Of a stretch of 32,675 nt of DNA, positions 16,885-24,624 are shown piece after piece. Under the pieces are notes generated by a model. It saw only the letters and a list, made by a program, of their open reading frames with translations. It was not told the origin of the DNA and did not search any database. The position numbers and the translations under genes were made by a program. Positions within the stretch are counted from its first letter, which is position 1; the number at the start of each line of letters is the position of its first letter. The stretch is from Deltaproteobacteria bacterium (lineage in GTDB: Bacteria; Desulfobacterota; Syntrophobacteria; Syntrophobacterales; Syntrophobacteraceae). Location: contig JAKAJS010000279.1 of assembly GCA_021813685.1 (NCBI GenBank), forward strand, positions 1 to 32,675, in the 5' to 3' direction.

Positions 16885-18386
16885 TACTCGTCTGGCTTCT
16901 CGCAATACCGGCGGCTGGAGGGCTCCTCGCGTGGCTTCTCGAAGGAGTCGATCGCAAGCTGCCCAAGTATGCGGCTCTAGCGGCGATGCTGGCCCAATTT
17001 GCTGCCGCAATTTATCTGGGCTTTCATCGCTCGGCCTCGATTGCATTCGCCTGGATCCCCCCGTTTGGCATCGGCTTCACAATCGCCTCCGACGGGCTGA
17101 GTTTTTTGCTCGTTCTTTTGACCGGTTTTCTCGGAGTCATGGCCGTAGCCTCTGCCTGGACTGAAATTAGTCAGAGGAGCGGCTTTTTCTACTTCAACCT
17201 GCTGCTTGCGCTCGCGGGCGTAACGGGCGTATTCCTGGCCCGGGACCTTTTTCTTTTCTATTTTTTCTGGGAAGTCATGCTGATTCCCACTTATTTTCTC
17301 ATCGTTCTGTGGGGCTCCGGCAACAGGGTGTACGCGGGCGCTAAATTCTTCCTCTTTACGCAGGCAAGCGGGCTTTTGATGCTGCTCGCCATCCTTGCCC
17401 TGTATTTCCTTCACGGCCGCGCCACGGGCGTGTACACCTTCGATTACGCGGATCTTTCGGGCATCAGGATGTCTCCGGCGGTGGCCCTGGTGCTCATGCT
17501 GGGCTTCTTTTTAGCCTTTGCCGTAAAGCTTGGGGCCGTGCCCTTTCATTCCTGGCTGCCGGACGCCTACACGGAGGCGCCGACGGGAGGAAGCGTCCTT
17601 CTGGCCGGTCTTCTCTCCAAGACCGGCGCGTACGGTTTGCTTCGTTTCGCCGTGCCGCTTTTTCTTCCGGCCGCCCGTGAATTTGCTCCGATCGCCATGG
17701 CTCTGGGAGTCGCCTCGATCCTGTACGGCGCGTTGGAGGCTTTCGGGCAGACCGATCTCAAGAAAATGATCTCCTATTCGAGCGTCAGCCAGATGGGGTT
17801 TGTTCTGCTCGGGGTATTTGCCTGGAACCGGCTTGCGCTCTACGGGGTCATCATGCTGATCGTAAGTCATGGAATCAGCACGGGGGCGCTTTTTATCCTT
17901 TCGGGGGGATTGCAGGAAAGGCTCGATACGCGCGATACGGGCCGCATGGGCGGGCTGTGGTCTCCGATGCCCCGTTTGGGAGGTGCCGTCATGCTTTTCG
18001 CCATGGCCTCCCAGGGATTGCCCGGTCTTGGGAATTTCATCGGGGAATTTCTCGTGCTCCTGGGGGCTTTTCAGGTCAGCCCCGTCCTGGCCGGCATTGG
18101 TGCAACCGGGTTCATCGCTTCCTGCATCTATTCGCTGTGGATCGTGCAGAAGACCATTCACGGGAAAAACCTGGAAGGCTGGAATCCTCCCGATCTATCA
18201 ATCAGGGAGTCGGCCGTGATGGCTGTCTTGAGCATCGCGATCCTATGGCTGGGACTCTACCCACAACCGGTGTTTACGGCTGTTAGACCCTCGATCGGGA
18301 GCCTCCTGTCCGAGCGGGCCGCCCCTTTGCCGCAAATCGGCTCTCAGACGGCTGCAGTCAAAGACTTGCGGGGGGAAACCCCATGA
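16881..18386 (+). CDS. nuoM: NADH-quinone oxidoreductase subunit M (antiporter-like)
   Basis: A 501-residue antiporter-like pump subunit. Seen: FFWEVMLIPTYFLIVLWG with the key Glu near residue 131, FAVKLGAVPFHSWLPDAYTEAPTGGSVLLAG with Lys and His of the channel, TDLKKMISYSSVSQMGF and a following SHGISTGALFIL block, all ND4-family marks. The start is the ATG at 16881 in the ATGA overlap with nuoL; the long open frame before it is nuoL in another frame. It overlaps nuoN by 4 bp in the same way. The last about 40 residues are variable. Confidence 0.97.
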   Translation: MILVWLLAIPAAGGLLAWLLEGVDRKLPKYAALAAMLAQFAAAIYLGFHRSASIAFAWIPPFGIGFTIASDGLSFLLVLLTGFLGVMAVASAWTEISQRSGFFYFNLLLALAGVTGVFLARDLFLFYFFWEVMLIPTYFLIVLWGSGNRVYAGAKFFLFTQASGLLMLLAILALYFLHGRATGVYTFDYADLSGIRMSPAVALVLMLGFFLAFAVKLGAVPFHSWLPDAYTEAPTGGSVLLAGLLSKTGAYGLLRFAVPLFLPAAREFAPIAMALGVASILYGALEAFGQTDLKKMISYSSVSQMGFVLLGVFAWNRLALYGVIMLIVSHGISTGALFILSGGLQERLDTRDTGRMGGLWSPMPRLGGAVMLFAMASQGLPGLGNFIGEFLVLLGAFQVSPVLAGIGATGFIASCIYSLWIVQKTIHGKNLEGWNPPDLSIRESAVMAVLSIAILWLGLYPQPVFTAVRPSIGSLLSERAAPLPQIGSQTAAVKDLRGETP

Positions 18387-19816
18387 CCGCTTCCGGTTTC
18401 CTGTCCCTTTCCCCTTTCTTATGTATCGGGGCGGCAGTCATCCTGCTCATGCTGCTCGTATCACTACGGCGCACCTACACGGGTGCTGCCGTCCTGACTC
18501 TTTCGGGACTTGCCGCAGCGCTTGCCACGCTTCCCTTCATGGCAGGCTCGAACCCCCATAGGCTCTTCCTGCTGCTGCTAAACGGCTATACGGCCCTCTA
18601 TGCAGGCCTTCTTCTTCTGGCTGCAGGAGCATCGGTGCTCTTCGCCTTCGATTACTTTAAAAACTATGAGAGCAACCGTGAAGAATTCTTCATTTTGCTC
18701 CTCCTGGCGACGCTGGGTGCCATGGTTCTTGCGGCCTCCGACCATTTTGCAACCGTTTTCCTCGGTCTCGAGCTTCTAAGCGTCTCGCTCTATTCCATGA
18801 TCGCCTATCCCCGCAAGACTGCGCGCCAGATCGAGGCGGCCATCAAGTACCTGGTTCCGGCCTCGGTGTCTTCGGCGTTCCTGCTTTTCGGCATGGCCCT
18901 GATCTATGCCTATTATGGACGTATGGAAATTGGCGGCATCGGCTACGCTTTGCGGGCGATTGCGTTTCCCGCGGGAAGCCGGTGGATGCTCGCAGGCCTT
19001 GCGATGGTAGTGCTCGCCCTGGGGTTCAAACTCGCGCTCGCGCCCTTTCACCTCTGGACGCCCGATGTCTATCAGGGAGCGCCCGCGCCGGTCACTGCCT
19101 TCATTGCGACCGTTTCCAAGGGGGCGGCTGTCGCCATCCTGCTGAGGCTTTTTACTCCCGGAGACATCCAAAGAAACAGCACTCTTTTTTGGGTCTTCGC
19201 CACCATCGCCGTAGCCAGCATGGCGATCGGGAACCTGTCGGCCCTCCTGCAGAACAATGTAAAACGCATCCTGGCCTATTCCTCGATCGCTCACCTGGGC
19301 TACATCCTCGTCGCATTCCTGGCGGGCGGGACAAGGGCGGTCGATTCGGTCACCTTTTATCTTGTCACCTATTTTCTCGCCACCCTGGGTTCTTTCGGAG
19401 TGATTGCCGTGCTCTCCCGCCCCGGACGGGAGATGGAGGAACTGGAGGACTACCGGGGGCTTTCCAGACAACACGCGTGGCTTTCCGGCGTGTTTACGCT
19501 CATGCTGCTCTCCCTGGCAGGCTTGCCGCTTACCGCCGGATTCATCGGTAAGTTCTACCTGGCGCTTGCAGCAGTCGGCAGCGCTCTGTGGCTCCTGGTG
19601 ATCATCCTCGTTTTGAGCAGCACCATCGGTCTATATTATTACCTGCGCGTCATTGCGGCCCTTTATGGTGCTCCGGCCGATCGCCAGACCGAAGCACCCG
19701 CACCCCGTTTCTCTATTCCGGAAAGGCTTACCCTTGCGGTTTTGGCCGTTTTGCTGTTTTGGATCGGCGTTATGCCGGCACCGATCATAGATTTTATCCG
19801 GACAATGGTGCATTGA
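18383..19816 (+). CDS. nuoN: NADH-quinone oxidoreductase subunit N (antiporter-like)
   Basis: A 477-residue antiporter-like pump subunit and the last gene of the operon. Seen: VFLGLELLSVSLYSMIAY with the key Glu near residue 130, EAAIKYLVPASVSSAFLLFG, LGFKLALAPFHLWTPDVYQGAPAPVTAFIATVSKGA, and NNVKRILAYSSIAHLGYI, the ND2/NuoN pattern. It starts at the ATG overlapping the nuoM stop. No hairpin with a T-run follows it, so transcription might continue into the next gene 131 bp downstream. Confidence 0.97.
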   Translation: MTASGFLSLSPFLCIGAAVILLMLLVSLRRTYTGAAVLTLSGLAAALATLPFMAGSNPHRLFLLLLNGYTALYAGLLLLAAGASVLFAFDYFKNYESNREEFFILLLLATLGAMVLAASDHFATVFLGLELLSVSLYSMIAYPRKTARQIEAAIKYLVPASVSSAFLLFGMALIYAYYGRMEIGGIGYALRAIAFPAGSRWMLAGLAMVVLALGFKLALAPFHLWTPDVYQGAPAPVTAFIATVSKGAAVAILLRLFTPGDIQRNSTLFWVFATIAVASMAIGNLSALLQNNVKRILAYSSIAHLGYILVAFLAGGTRAVDSVTFYLVTYFLATLGSFGVIAVLSRPGREMEELEDYRGLSRQHAWLSGVFTLMLLSLAGLPLTAGFIGKFYLALAAVGSALWLLVIILVLSSTIGLYYYLRVIAALYGAPADRQTEAPAPRFSIPERLTLAVLAVLLFWIGVMPAPIIDFIRTMVH

Positions 19817-19947
19817 CTTTCCTGCACGTGCCCCGGCTTGATTTGCCATAGATTATTCCGATTATAAGCCTTAACTTAATTTTATAGGAATACATCCTTA
19901 AAATTCTAAAGATTCAATCAACCATCTGGATCGAAGGGAGGCTATAC

Positions 19948-21537
19948 ATGTCGTCGCCTTTTGAAGGGCATGGCGCGGGAGGGGACCCCTCGGCAAGCTT
20001 TATTGACTTCAATACAACAATGCTGCGGACATTTACCAACATGGTCCGGAGTAAATTTCTGTTCTGGATGGGGCTCATGCGCTATTCATCCAGTTTCATA
20101 AACCCTTTCTGGCTGGTTTTGAACAACTTCAACGCCATGGAAATGATGCGGTTCGACGGGTCCTTTCCTCTTTTGGAGAGCACCGACCTGATCGAGCTGC
20201 TGCTCTTTGAAATGGACGTAGCCGCCAGGGGAACGATGGCCAGCATTTCCACCTTTAACGAATACAATGCAAAGGAACTGAAAGAGGTTCTTTCCTCTAT
20301 CGGGGACCTGCTGCCAAACGGCAGACCGGAAGATTTTCTCCGCTACTCCGAAAGACAGCTGAAGATCATGGACGCTCTCTACAACGCCTTCCCGCGAGCA
20401 GTCCGGGAAATAGAACCCGAATACGGCCTGCACCTGGATAGCGGCGGCTACATCAAAACGGCTGAAACCGAACGGTTCGAGCTCTACCAGGTGCTCCCGA
20501 CGGAAAAATCCGTTCGGGTCCGGGAAGATGGAAAACCCATGATCATTATTCCCCCTTACGTGCTTGGCGCCAACATACTCGCTTTTTTGCCCGGAGAGAA
20601 AAGAAGCTATATCCACGCCTTCGCCAACCAGTCCATTCCCACCTACATCCGGGTGGTAAAGGACATCGCAAAAACTCCCGCTGTTCAGTTGATGACGGGA
20701 GAAGACGATGCACTGGATATGAAATATTTCAGCGAAGTGCTCGCGGCAAAACACGGAAGGCTCGTGACGTTGAACGGCTATTGCCAGGGCGGGTTCATGT
20801 CCGTGATAGACATTCTGTCAGGACAACTCGACGGACTCGTTGACGCTCTCATCACCAGTGTCGCCCCGCTCGACGGTTCGCGCAGTAAATCCATGGTAGA
20901 ATACATCGAACATCTCCCGCCCCGATTCCGCGACCTGGGATATGCCTTGAGGAGACTGGCAAACGGCAACCAGGTGGTCGACGGCAAGATCCTGAGCTGG
21001 GTTTTCAAGCTCAAGAGTATCGAAAATGAAGCCCCGTTCCTGAGTTTTCACCGGGATTTGATGATGTTCGACCGGGGCGCCGGAAAGCCCCCCGTAATCA
21101 GTAAGATTGCCGCCGCAATCAGCCGTTGGCTTACCGAAGACATTACGGATATTCCCATCGAGATCACCCGGCTGAGTTTCGATTCCTATACAAAGCCCGT
21201 TTCCAAAGACGGGACACTGCCTGTGAGACTTTTTGGCAAACCGCTTAATTTCAAGCGAATTGCGGAAAAAGGGATCAAGTGGCTCATTTGCGCTGCGGAA
21301 AAAGACGACCTGGTAGACCTGCCCGCAGCCCTTGCGCCCCTGGATTTCGTCGATGCGGAGGTGGCGATTTTCCCCAAGGGCCACGCCTCCATGGCCACGT
21401 CCTGGTCTGCGCCTGCAGCCTCCTGCAGCCTGGAGACAAGGGACATGTCGGAGTGCGACGTAGACCCGCAGCTGCGCGCCAAATCGGCGGGCGGAAAATC
21501 GCGAAGCCCGGTCCGTTTCCACCTGGAGCTCGGGTAG
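19948..21537 (+). CDS. Polyhydroxyalkanoate synthase-like alpha/beta hydrolase
   Basis: A 529-residue protein. Seen: PMIIIPPYVLGANILAFLPG (oxyanion-side strand) at about 197-216, the lipase-like box NGYCQGGF with the nucleophile Cys at 279 (PHA synthases have G-x-C-x-G), an acidic pair at 453-454 in AAEKDDLVD and His 479 in FPKGHASM, which give a plausible Cys-Asp-His triad. The N-terminal about 190 residues are helical and not recognisable as a standard PhaC N domain. Known PhaC enzymes polymerise 3-hydroxyacyl-CoA; whether this divergent one does is unproven. GGAGG lies about 6-8 nt before the ATG. The C-terminal tail after His 479 is low in conserved features. Confidence 0.78.
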   Translation: MSSPFEGHGAGGDPSASFIDFNTTMLRTFTNMVRSKFLFWMGLMRYSSSFINPFWLVLNNFNAMEMMRFDGSFPLLESTDLIELLLFEMDVAARGTMASISTFNEYNAKELKEVLSSIGDLLPNGRPEDFLRYSERQLKIMDALYNAFPRAVREIEPEYGLHLDSGGYIKTAETERFELYQVLPTEKSVRVREDGKPMIIIPPYVLGANILAFLPGEKRSYIHAFANQSIPTYIRVVKDIAKTPAVQLMTGEDDALDMKYFSEVLAAKHGRLVTLNGYCQGGFMSVIDILSGQLDGLVDALITSVAPLDGSRSKSMVEYIEHLPPRFRDLGYALRRLANGNQVVDGKILSWVFKLKSIENEAPFLSFHRDLMMFDRGAGKPPVISKIAAAISRWLTEDITDIPIEITRLSFDSYTKPVSKDGTLPVRLFGKPLNFKRIAEKGIKWLICAAEKDDLVDLPAALAPLDFVDAEVAIFPKGHASMATSWSAPAASCSLETRDMSECDVDPQLRAKSAGGKSRSPVRFHLELG

Positions 21538-21658
21538 GGCTTCGTTGCCGGTTGCTGGTTGACTGATGATTTTCCACTTCGGTGGAGAAGCGCGGTTGAT
21601 TGTCGGCCCGCCCGTCTTAGTTTTTGAAAGCGAGTGAGAAAAGTGTGGAGAGATGCTT

Positions 21659-21997
21659 ATGGGAAATGAGAATGCAGAAAATGCCGGTAAGGCAGGAGGG
21701 AAGGAAGAACTTGGCTTCGCCACGAGTGAGCGGAAACTGCCGATTGAAGATTACGACAGCCTCACGGTAGAACAGGTGGTAAACCGGTTGGATACGCTAT
21801 CCCGCGAGGAAGTGGAACAGGTGAAGTCCTACGAGCGGGAGCACAAGAATCGCAAAACTCTGATCGAGCAGCTGGAAAAAAGAGCCGCGTCTGGAGAGCC
21901 CTTGCGCGGGGAAGATGTGATCGGCTGGTTTGCCGCCTACCGGAACTGGATACTGGCGGGGCTTGGCGCGGCGGCCCTTGTCTGGTTGCTTCTCTGA
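21659..21997 (+). CDS. Small tail-anchored protein with DUF8129-like domain
   Basis: A 112-residue protein. Seen: a polar N terminus, the block LPIEDYDSLTVEQVVNRLD followed by LSREEVEQVKSYEREHKNRKTLIEQLEKR (a short helical domain that I associate with DUF8129-type proteins, LPI.DYD.LT..EV..RL), and a C-terminal hydrophobic helix from about residue 93 (WILAGLGAAALVWLLL), so the protein is probably tail-anchored with the domain in the cytoplasm. ATGs occur at 21653 and 21659; ggagag at 21647-21652 is adjacent to the first but 6 nt from the second, so 21659 is preferred. Function unknown. A strong terminator follows 60 bp downstream. Confidence 0.75.
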   Translation: MGNENAENAGKAGGKEELGFATSERKLPIEDYDSLTVEQVVNRLDTLSREEVEQVKSYEREHKNRKTLIEQLEKRAASGEPLRGEDVIGWFAAYRNWILAGLGAAALVWLLL

Positions 21998-22056
21998 AAG
22001 TCGTATCCGAAGATTTTGCCTCCGCTCTCTTCTTGCCTTTGCTCCTCAAAAAAGCA

Positions 22057-22084
22057 ACTCCGGTAGAACCTCTACCGGAGTTTT
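22057..22084. terminator. Strong bidirectional intrinsic terminator
   Basis: Perfect 11-bp stem at 22057-22067/22071-22081 with a 3-nt loop. T's follow on the + strand (22081-22084), and an A-rich stretch precedes it (22048-22054), which gives a T-run for the - strand. It separates the convergent genes ending at 21997 and 22109. Confidence 0.92.
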
Positions 22085-22108
22085 CATGAGTCAATCGCGG
22101 GCTTGCAT

Positions 22109-22666
22109 CTAGCGAGGCTGCCCCTGCTGCTGCTGATCGTGTTGCGGTTTATAGCCCGTTTGGCCGGGCTGAGGTGTCTGTAGCCCTTTTGGTTGCGACC
22201 TGAAATTCGATTGGTTATTGGGCTGTCTCATATTGTTTTCGGCCGTCTGGGACTGCCCCGGTTGAAAGCTCTCGACGACAATGGCGTTATGGCCTTCGAA
22301 TTGTGTCCTATAGCCCTTTACGGTTACGGTCTGGTTGGCGAAGTGGCGAAGTCTCGCAGCCTTGGCGCCATTCAGACGGAATTTTTCACCGTTTTGGGCA
22401 ACAAGACCTCCGCCACTCGTAACTTTGCCCGTGATGCTCTGCATATTTTTCTGTTGCGCATTGGTCTGCTGGCGCTGCTGCTGAACATCGGACTGCGGCT
22501 GTTGTCGCTGTTGCCGCATGCTGGGCTGCTCGGAGGACTGTTGTTGCTGGTTATTGTGGTTCATTTGCGGCTGGTGCATCGGCTGCGCCCCTTGTGCAAA
22601 GGCGACACCCCCGGCCAAAAATACGGACAGGACCGGCACCGATAAGGTTTTAAGCAATTGATTCAT
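22109..22666 (-). CDS. Secreted Gln-rich protein with small beta-barrel-like core
   Basis: A 185-residue exported protein. Seen: a Sec signal peptide (MNQLLKTLSVPVLSVFLAGGVAFA, cleavage after AFA near residue 24), a Gln/Asn/Met-rich low-complexity stretch (about 25-72), a compact central part (about 75-133: SITGKVTSGGGLVAQNGEKF, then NQTVTVKGYRTQFEGHNAIVV) that looks like an OB-fold of the DUF5818 kind, and a second Gln-rich tail to the end. An aggaaggaag Shine-Dalgarno precedes the ATG at 22666; an earlier in-frame ATG lacks one. The core could bind a ligand or fold as a metal/stress-response module; no catalytic motif is visible. It ends at the shared terminator. Confidence 0.8.
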   Translation of the reverse strand: MNQLLKTLSVPVLSVFLAGGVAFAQGAQPMHQPQMNHNNQQQQSSEQPSMRQQRQQPQSDVQQQRQQTNAQQKNMQSITGKVTSGGGLVAQNGEKFRLNGAKAARLRHFANQTVTVKGYRTQFEGHNAIVVESFQPGQSQTAENNMRQPNNQSNFRSQPKGLQTPQPGQTGYKPQHDQQQQGQPR

Positions 22667-23287
22667 TGTGTCTTCCTTCCTGAAACGAATTAGGCTTCTA
22701 AAAAAATCTTGGAAGCCCATACAAACATGGTAATCATTTCAGCGACCTGGACACAATGGCCGGGATAATTCCCTCCTAGACCCGCGATATCTGACCAAGG
22801 AAGAGCCTTCCGAATTTCGCTTTCGGAAGCGGATTGCACTCCCCGGGATATGCACCGGGTCAAAGGGAAGAAAAAACCCGGCAATCAAGCTCGGCAATAT
22901 CCGGACTCTTGCTTTCAATCGTACGGGGCGCCGACCTTCATCGTGATCTCGGTTACAGGAGGAAAATCATGGAACCATATACCCCTTGTCAAATTGGTAT
23001 ATAATGGAAATTATAAAGATATTGTGACGAATGGTCCAGTTTGTATACCCAATTTCTACCTCCCAATATCCCCCTTTGCACAGCAACTGGCATGCTATAC
23101 ATTGCAAATTCAGTGGCAGGGGACCGGTTACGTCAGGAAATTTTACATATCGGGGGCCGAAGCCGCTCGACGGGATGCGCGATAAATAACATGATTGCAA
23201 TGGGTTAGGTAGTCGGTATTTATGTTGCCTTTTTTATTCATCTGAAATGTTAAACTTTTTTCCCGGTTTATAGGAGGATGGTGCTAG
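22667..23287. other. 621-bp gap, AT-rich toward its right half
   Basis: The left part (to about 22900) is GC-balanced with a small stem (ttccgaattt...ctttcggaa near 22808-22828). The right part becomes AT-rich like the next gene. It holds an AGGAGG at 22957-22962 that leads an 11-codon open frame (22969-23004) and a -24/-12-type element at 23214-23229. I see no full gene, tRNA or riboswitch. Confidence 0.6.
23214..23229 (+). promoter_or_regulatory. Candidate sigma-54 (-24/-12) promoter
   Basis: GG at 23215-23216 and TTGC ending at 23228 have the exact 12-bp spacing of RpoN promoters; the other consensus positions fit poorly (cGGTATTT instead of TGGCACR). The predicted start is near 23240, 48 bp before the PEP-CTERM gene. 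Published work on PEP-CTERM systems links such genes to PrsK/PrsR and RpoN, which makes the site worth noting. Confidence 0.3.
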
Positions 23288-23974
23288 ATGAGAAAAGCCA
23301 CTATCATTATGACATGTGTATCTCTGCTGCTGGCAGTAACCTGGGTCGCCAAGGCCGATTCGCTGTATCTTACCGCCAATTTCAATAATATTTATCTAAC
23401 AGGTTCAGGTTTAAATAACCCGGTTGGCGGTGGATCGATTGCCGGCTCTAAACTAAACGGCAAATTACTGCCTTATGATTTTTGCATTGGTCTCTATACC
23501 GATGTTTATGTTCCCAAAACGTACGATGCGTTTGTAACTAACAATGGTACAGTAAACGGTGGCAACGTTAAGATTAATAACGCAGGTGAAATAGCGTGGC
23601 TGCTTACCACATACGCAAGTCCACAAATGACACATGATCAACAGGTAGCTATGCAGGCTGCGATATGGCACATTGAGTACAGCACACCTGGTAATATAGG
23701 TCTATCTACTTCAGCTTATGGTTCTGACGTATTGAATTACTTCAAGACGTATATAGGTGATGTTAATAATGGTGTATATAAACACAATGACTTTTCCCTT
23801 ACTGGATTTGACTGGATTACGCCGTACAGTTACAATGAGTGCAATCATACCTACACGTATTATCAGCCCCAAATTACCGCGACTCCGGAGCCTTCCAGTC
23901 TGCTTCTGATTCTTAGCGGCCTGTTTAGCTTATATGGATTGAAAATATTCCGGAAGAAGTTTCAAACTGCCTAG
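23288..23974 (+). CDS. PEP-CTERM sorted surface protein with thioester-like domain
   Basis: A 228-residue exported protein. Seen: signal peptide (MRKATIIMTCVSLLLAVTW..., cleavage after AKA, residue 23); a Cys at 66 in LPYDFCIGLY and a Gln at 123 in VAMQAAIWHIEY, the two motif elements ([YFL]C and phi-Q-x-x-phi-W) of thioester domains (PF08341 type); and a C-terminal PEP-CTERM signal (TPEPSS at 199-204, a hydrophobic helix, then FRKKFQ). PEP-CTERM proteins are cut and sorted by exosortase; none is in this window, so it must be encoded elsewhere. GGAGG lies about 10 nt before the ATG. The base composition is clearly AT-richer than its neighbours, suggesting transfer or relaxed selection. A terminator follows. 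Confidence 0.85.
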   Translation: MRKATIIMTCVSLLLAVTWVAKADSLYLTANFNNIYLTGSGLNNPVGGGSIAGSKLNGKLLPYDFCIGLYTDVYVPKTYDAFVTNNGTVNGGNVKINNAGEIAWLLTTYASPQMTHDQQVAMQAAIWHIEYSTPGNIGLSTSAYGSDVLNYFKTYIGDVNNGVYKHNDFSLTGFDWITPYSYNECNHTYTYYQPQITATPEPSSLLLILSGLFSLYGLKIFRKKFQTA

Positions 23975-23996
23975 TCTAAGATCAGCGCGGCTTTTT

Positions 23997-24034
23997 GAAA
24001 AGAAGGCAAGTCTCCATTGACTTGCCTTCTTTTC
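23997..24034. terminator. Intrinsic terminator after the PEP-CTERM gene
   Basis: Perfect 16-bp stem at 23997-24012/24019-24034 with a 6-nt loop; the right arm contains TTTT. It starts 22 bp after the stop. The rest of the gap to 24186 shows nothing convincing. Confidence 0.88.
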
Positions 24035-24186
24035 AGAATTCGTGAGGGGCGCTGAGGTCGCGCGCGGAATGTCAGGCGCAAGCAGCGAAATCTGGCGCTG
24101 AGGCGAGGAAAATGTGCTGCTAAGCGGATGCCGAATCAGAGCCGCTGAGACGGTTTGTGTATGAGTTCTCCGCGCTCGACATGTAT

Positions 24187-24624
24187 TTACTTATTCTTTA
24201 ACTCATCCCACTTATAATCAATCAACTCGAGAAGCACGCCGTTCACCTTCTTGGGGTGAATGAAGGCGAACTCGCAGTCGCGAAACGGCCGGGCCTTTTC
24301 GCCGGTGGGGGCCGGGATGAAGGGGTAGCCCTGGGGTTCGAGTTCCTCGATGGCCTCCCTTGTCTTGTCCACATTGAAGCTTATGAGCATTACGCCTTCC
24401 CCGTTTTTTTCTATCCATTTTGCAACCGGGCCGTCCGGGGTGGTCGACTCCATGAGCTCAAAGCCGATTTCTCCGAGCCAGTACCGTGCTACGCGAATCT
24501 TTTCGGGTTCGTCCACGTAGGGGTCATCGGGGCCGGGCTTGCCCATGATGGGTTCCCAGATTTTCATCGCCGCGTCCAGGTCCTTTACCGCGATGCAAAT
24601 ATGGTCGACTTTATTGACTTTCAT
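24187..24624 (-). CDS. VOC-family protein, methylmalonyl-CoA epimerase-like
   Basis: A 145-residue protein of the vicinal-oxygen-chelate fold. Seen: VDHICIAVKDLDAAM (His 8), the second half with IGFELMES (Glu 56), a VAKWIEKNGEG block, and the C-terminal HPKKVNGVLLELID (Glu 133), which order matches methylmalonyl-CoA epimerases (DHI.IAV..L..A, ...AKFLEK.GEGLHH..., HPK...GVLIEL). Epimerase joins propionyl-CoA carboxylation to the B12 mutase. The usual His of the HH-I/M pair after GEG is replaced: here Met 79-Leu 80, so a metal ligand is missing and activity is uncertain. The ATG at 24624 is preferred because the long upstream extension is non-homologous. The upstream Shine-Dalgarno is weak (agaag). 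Confidence 0.75.
   Translation of the reverse strand: MKVNKVDHICIAVKDLDAAMKIWEPIMGKPGPDDPYVDEPEKIRVARYWLGEIGFELMESTTPDGPVAKWIEKNGEGVMLISFNVDKTREAIEELEPQGYPFIPAPTGEKARPFRDCEFAFIHPKKVNGVLLELIDYKWDELKNK

Noticed and set aside
19840-19900. Promoter for the PHA-synthase-like gene in the AT-rich 131-bp gap
   Set aside because: Several A/T hexamers are present but none has a matching partner at 16-18 bp spacing.
21571-21588. TTCG-loop hairpin downstream of the PHA-synthase-like gene
   Set aside because: Stem is only 5-6 bp with no T-run; not enough to call a terminator.
23090-23107. TGGCA...TTGCA as a second RpoN site
   Set aside because: The spacing between GG and GC is 13 bp instead of 10, outside RpoN tolerance.
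22850-23185. A 111-codon open frame before the PEP-CTERM gene
   Set aside because: No Shine-Dalgarno at the start, no domain, and composition changes sharply inside it.
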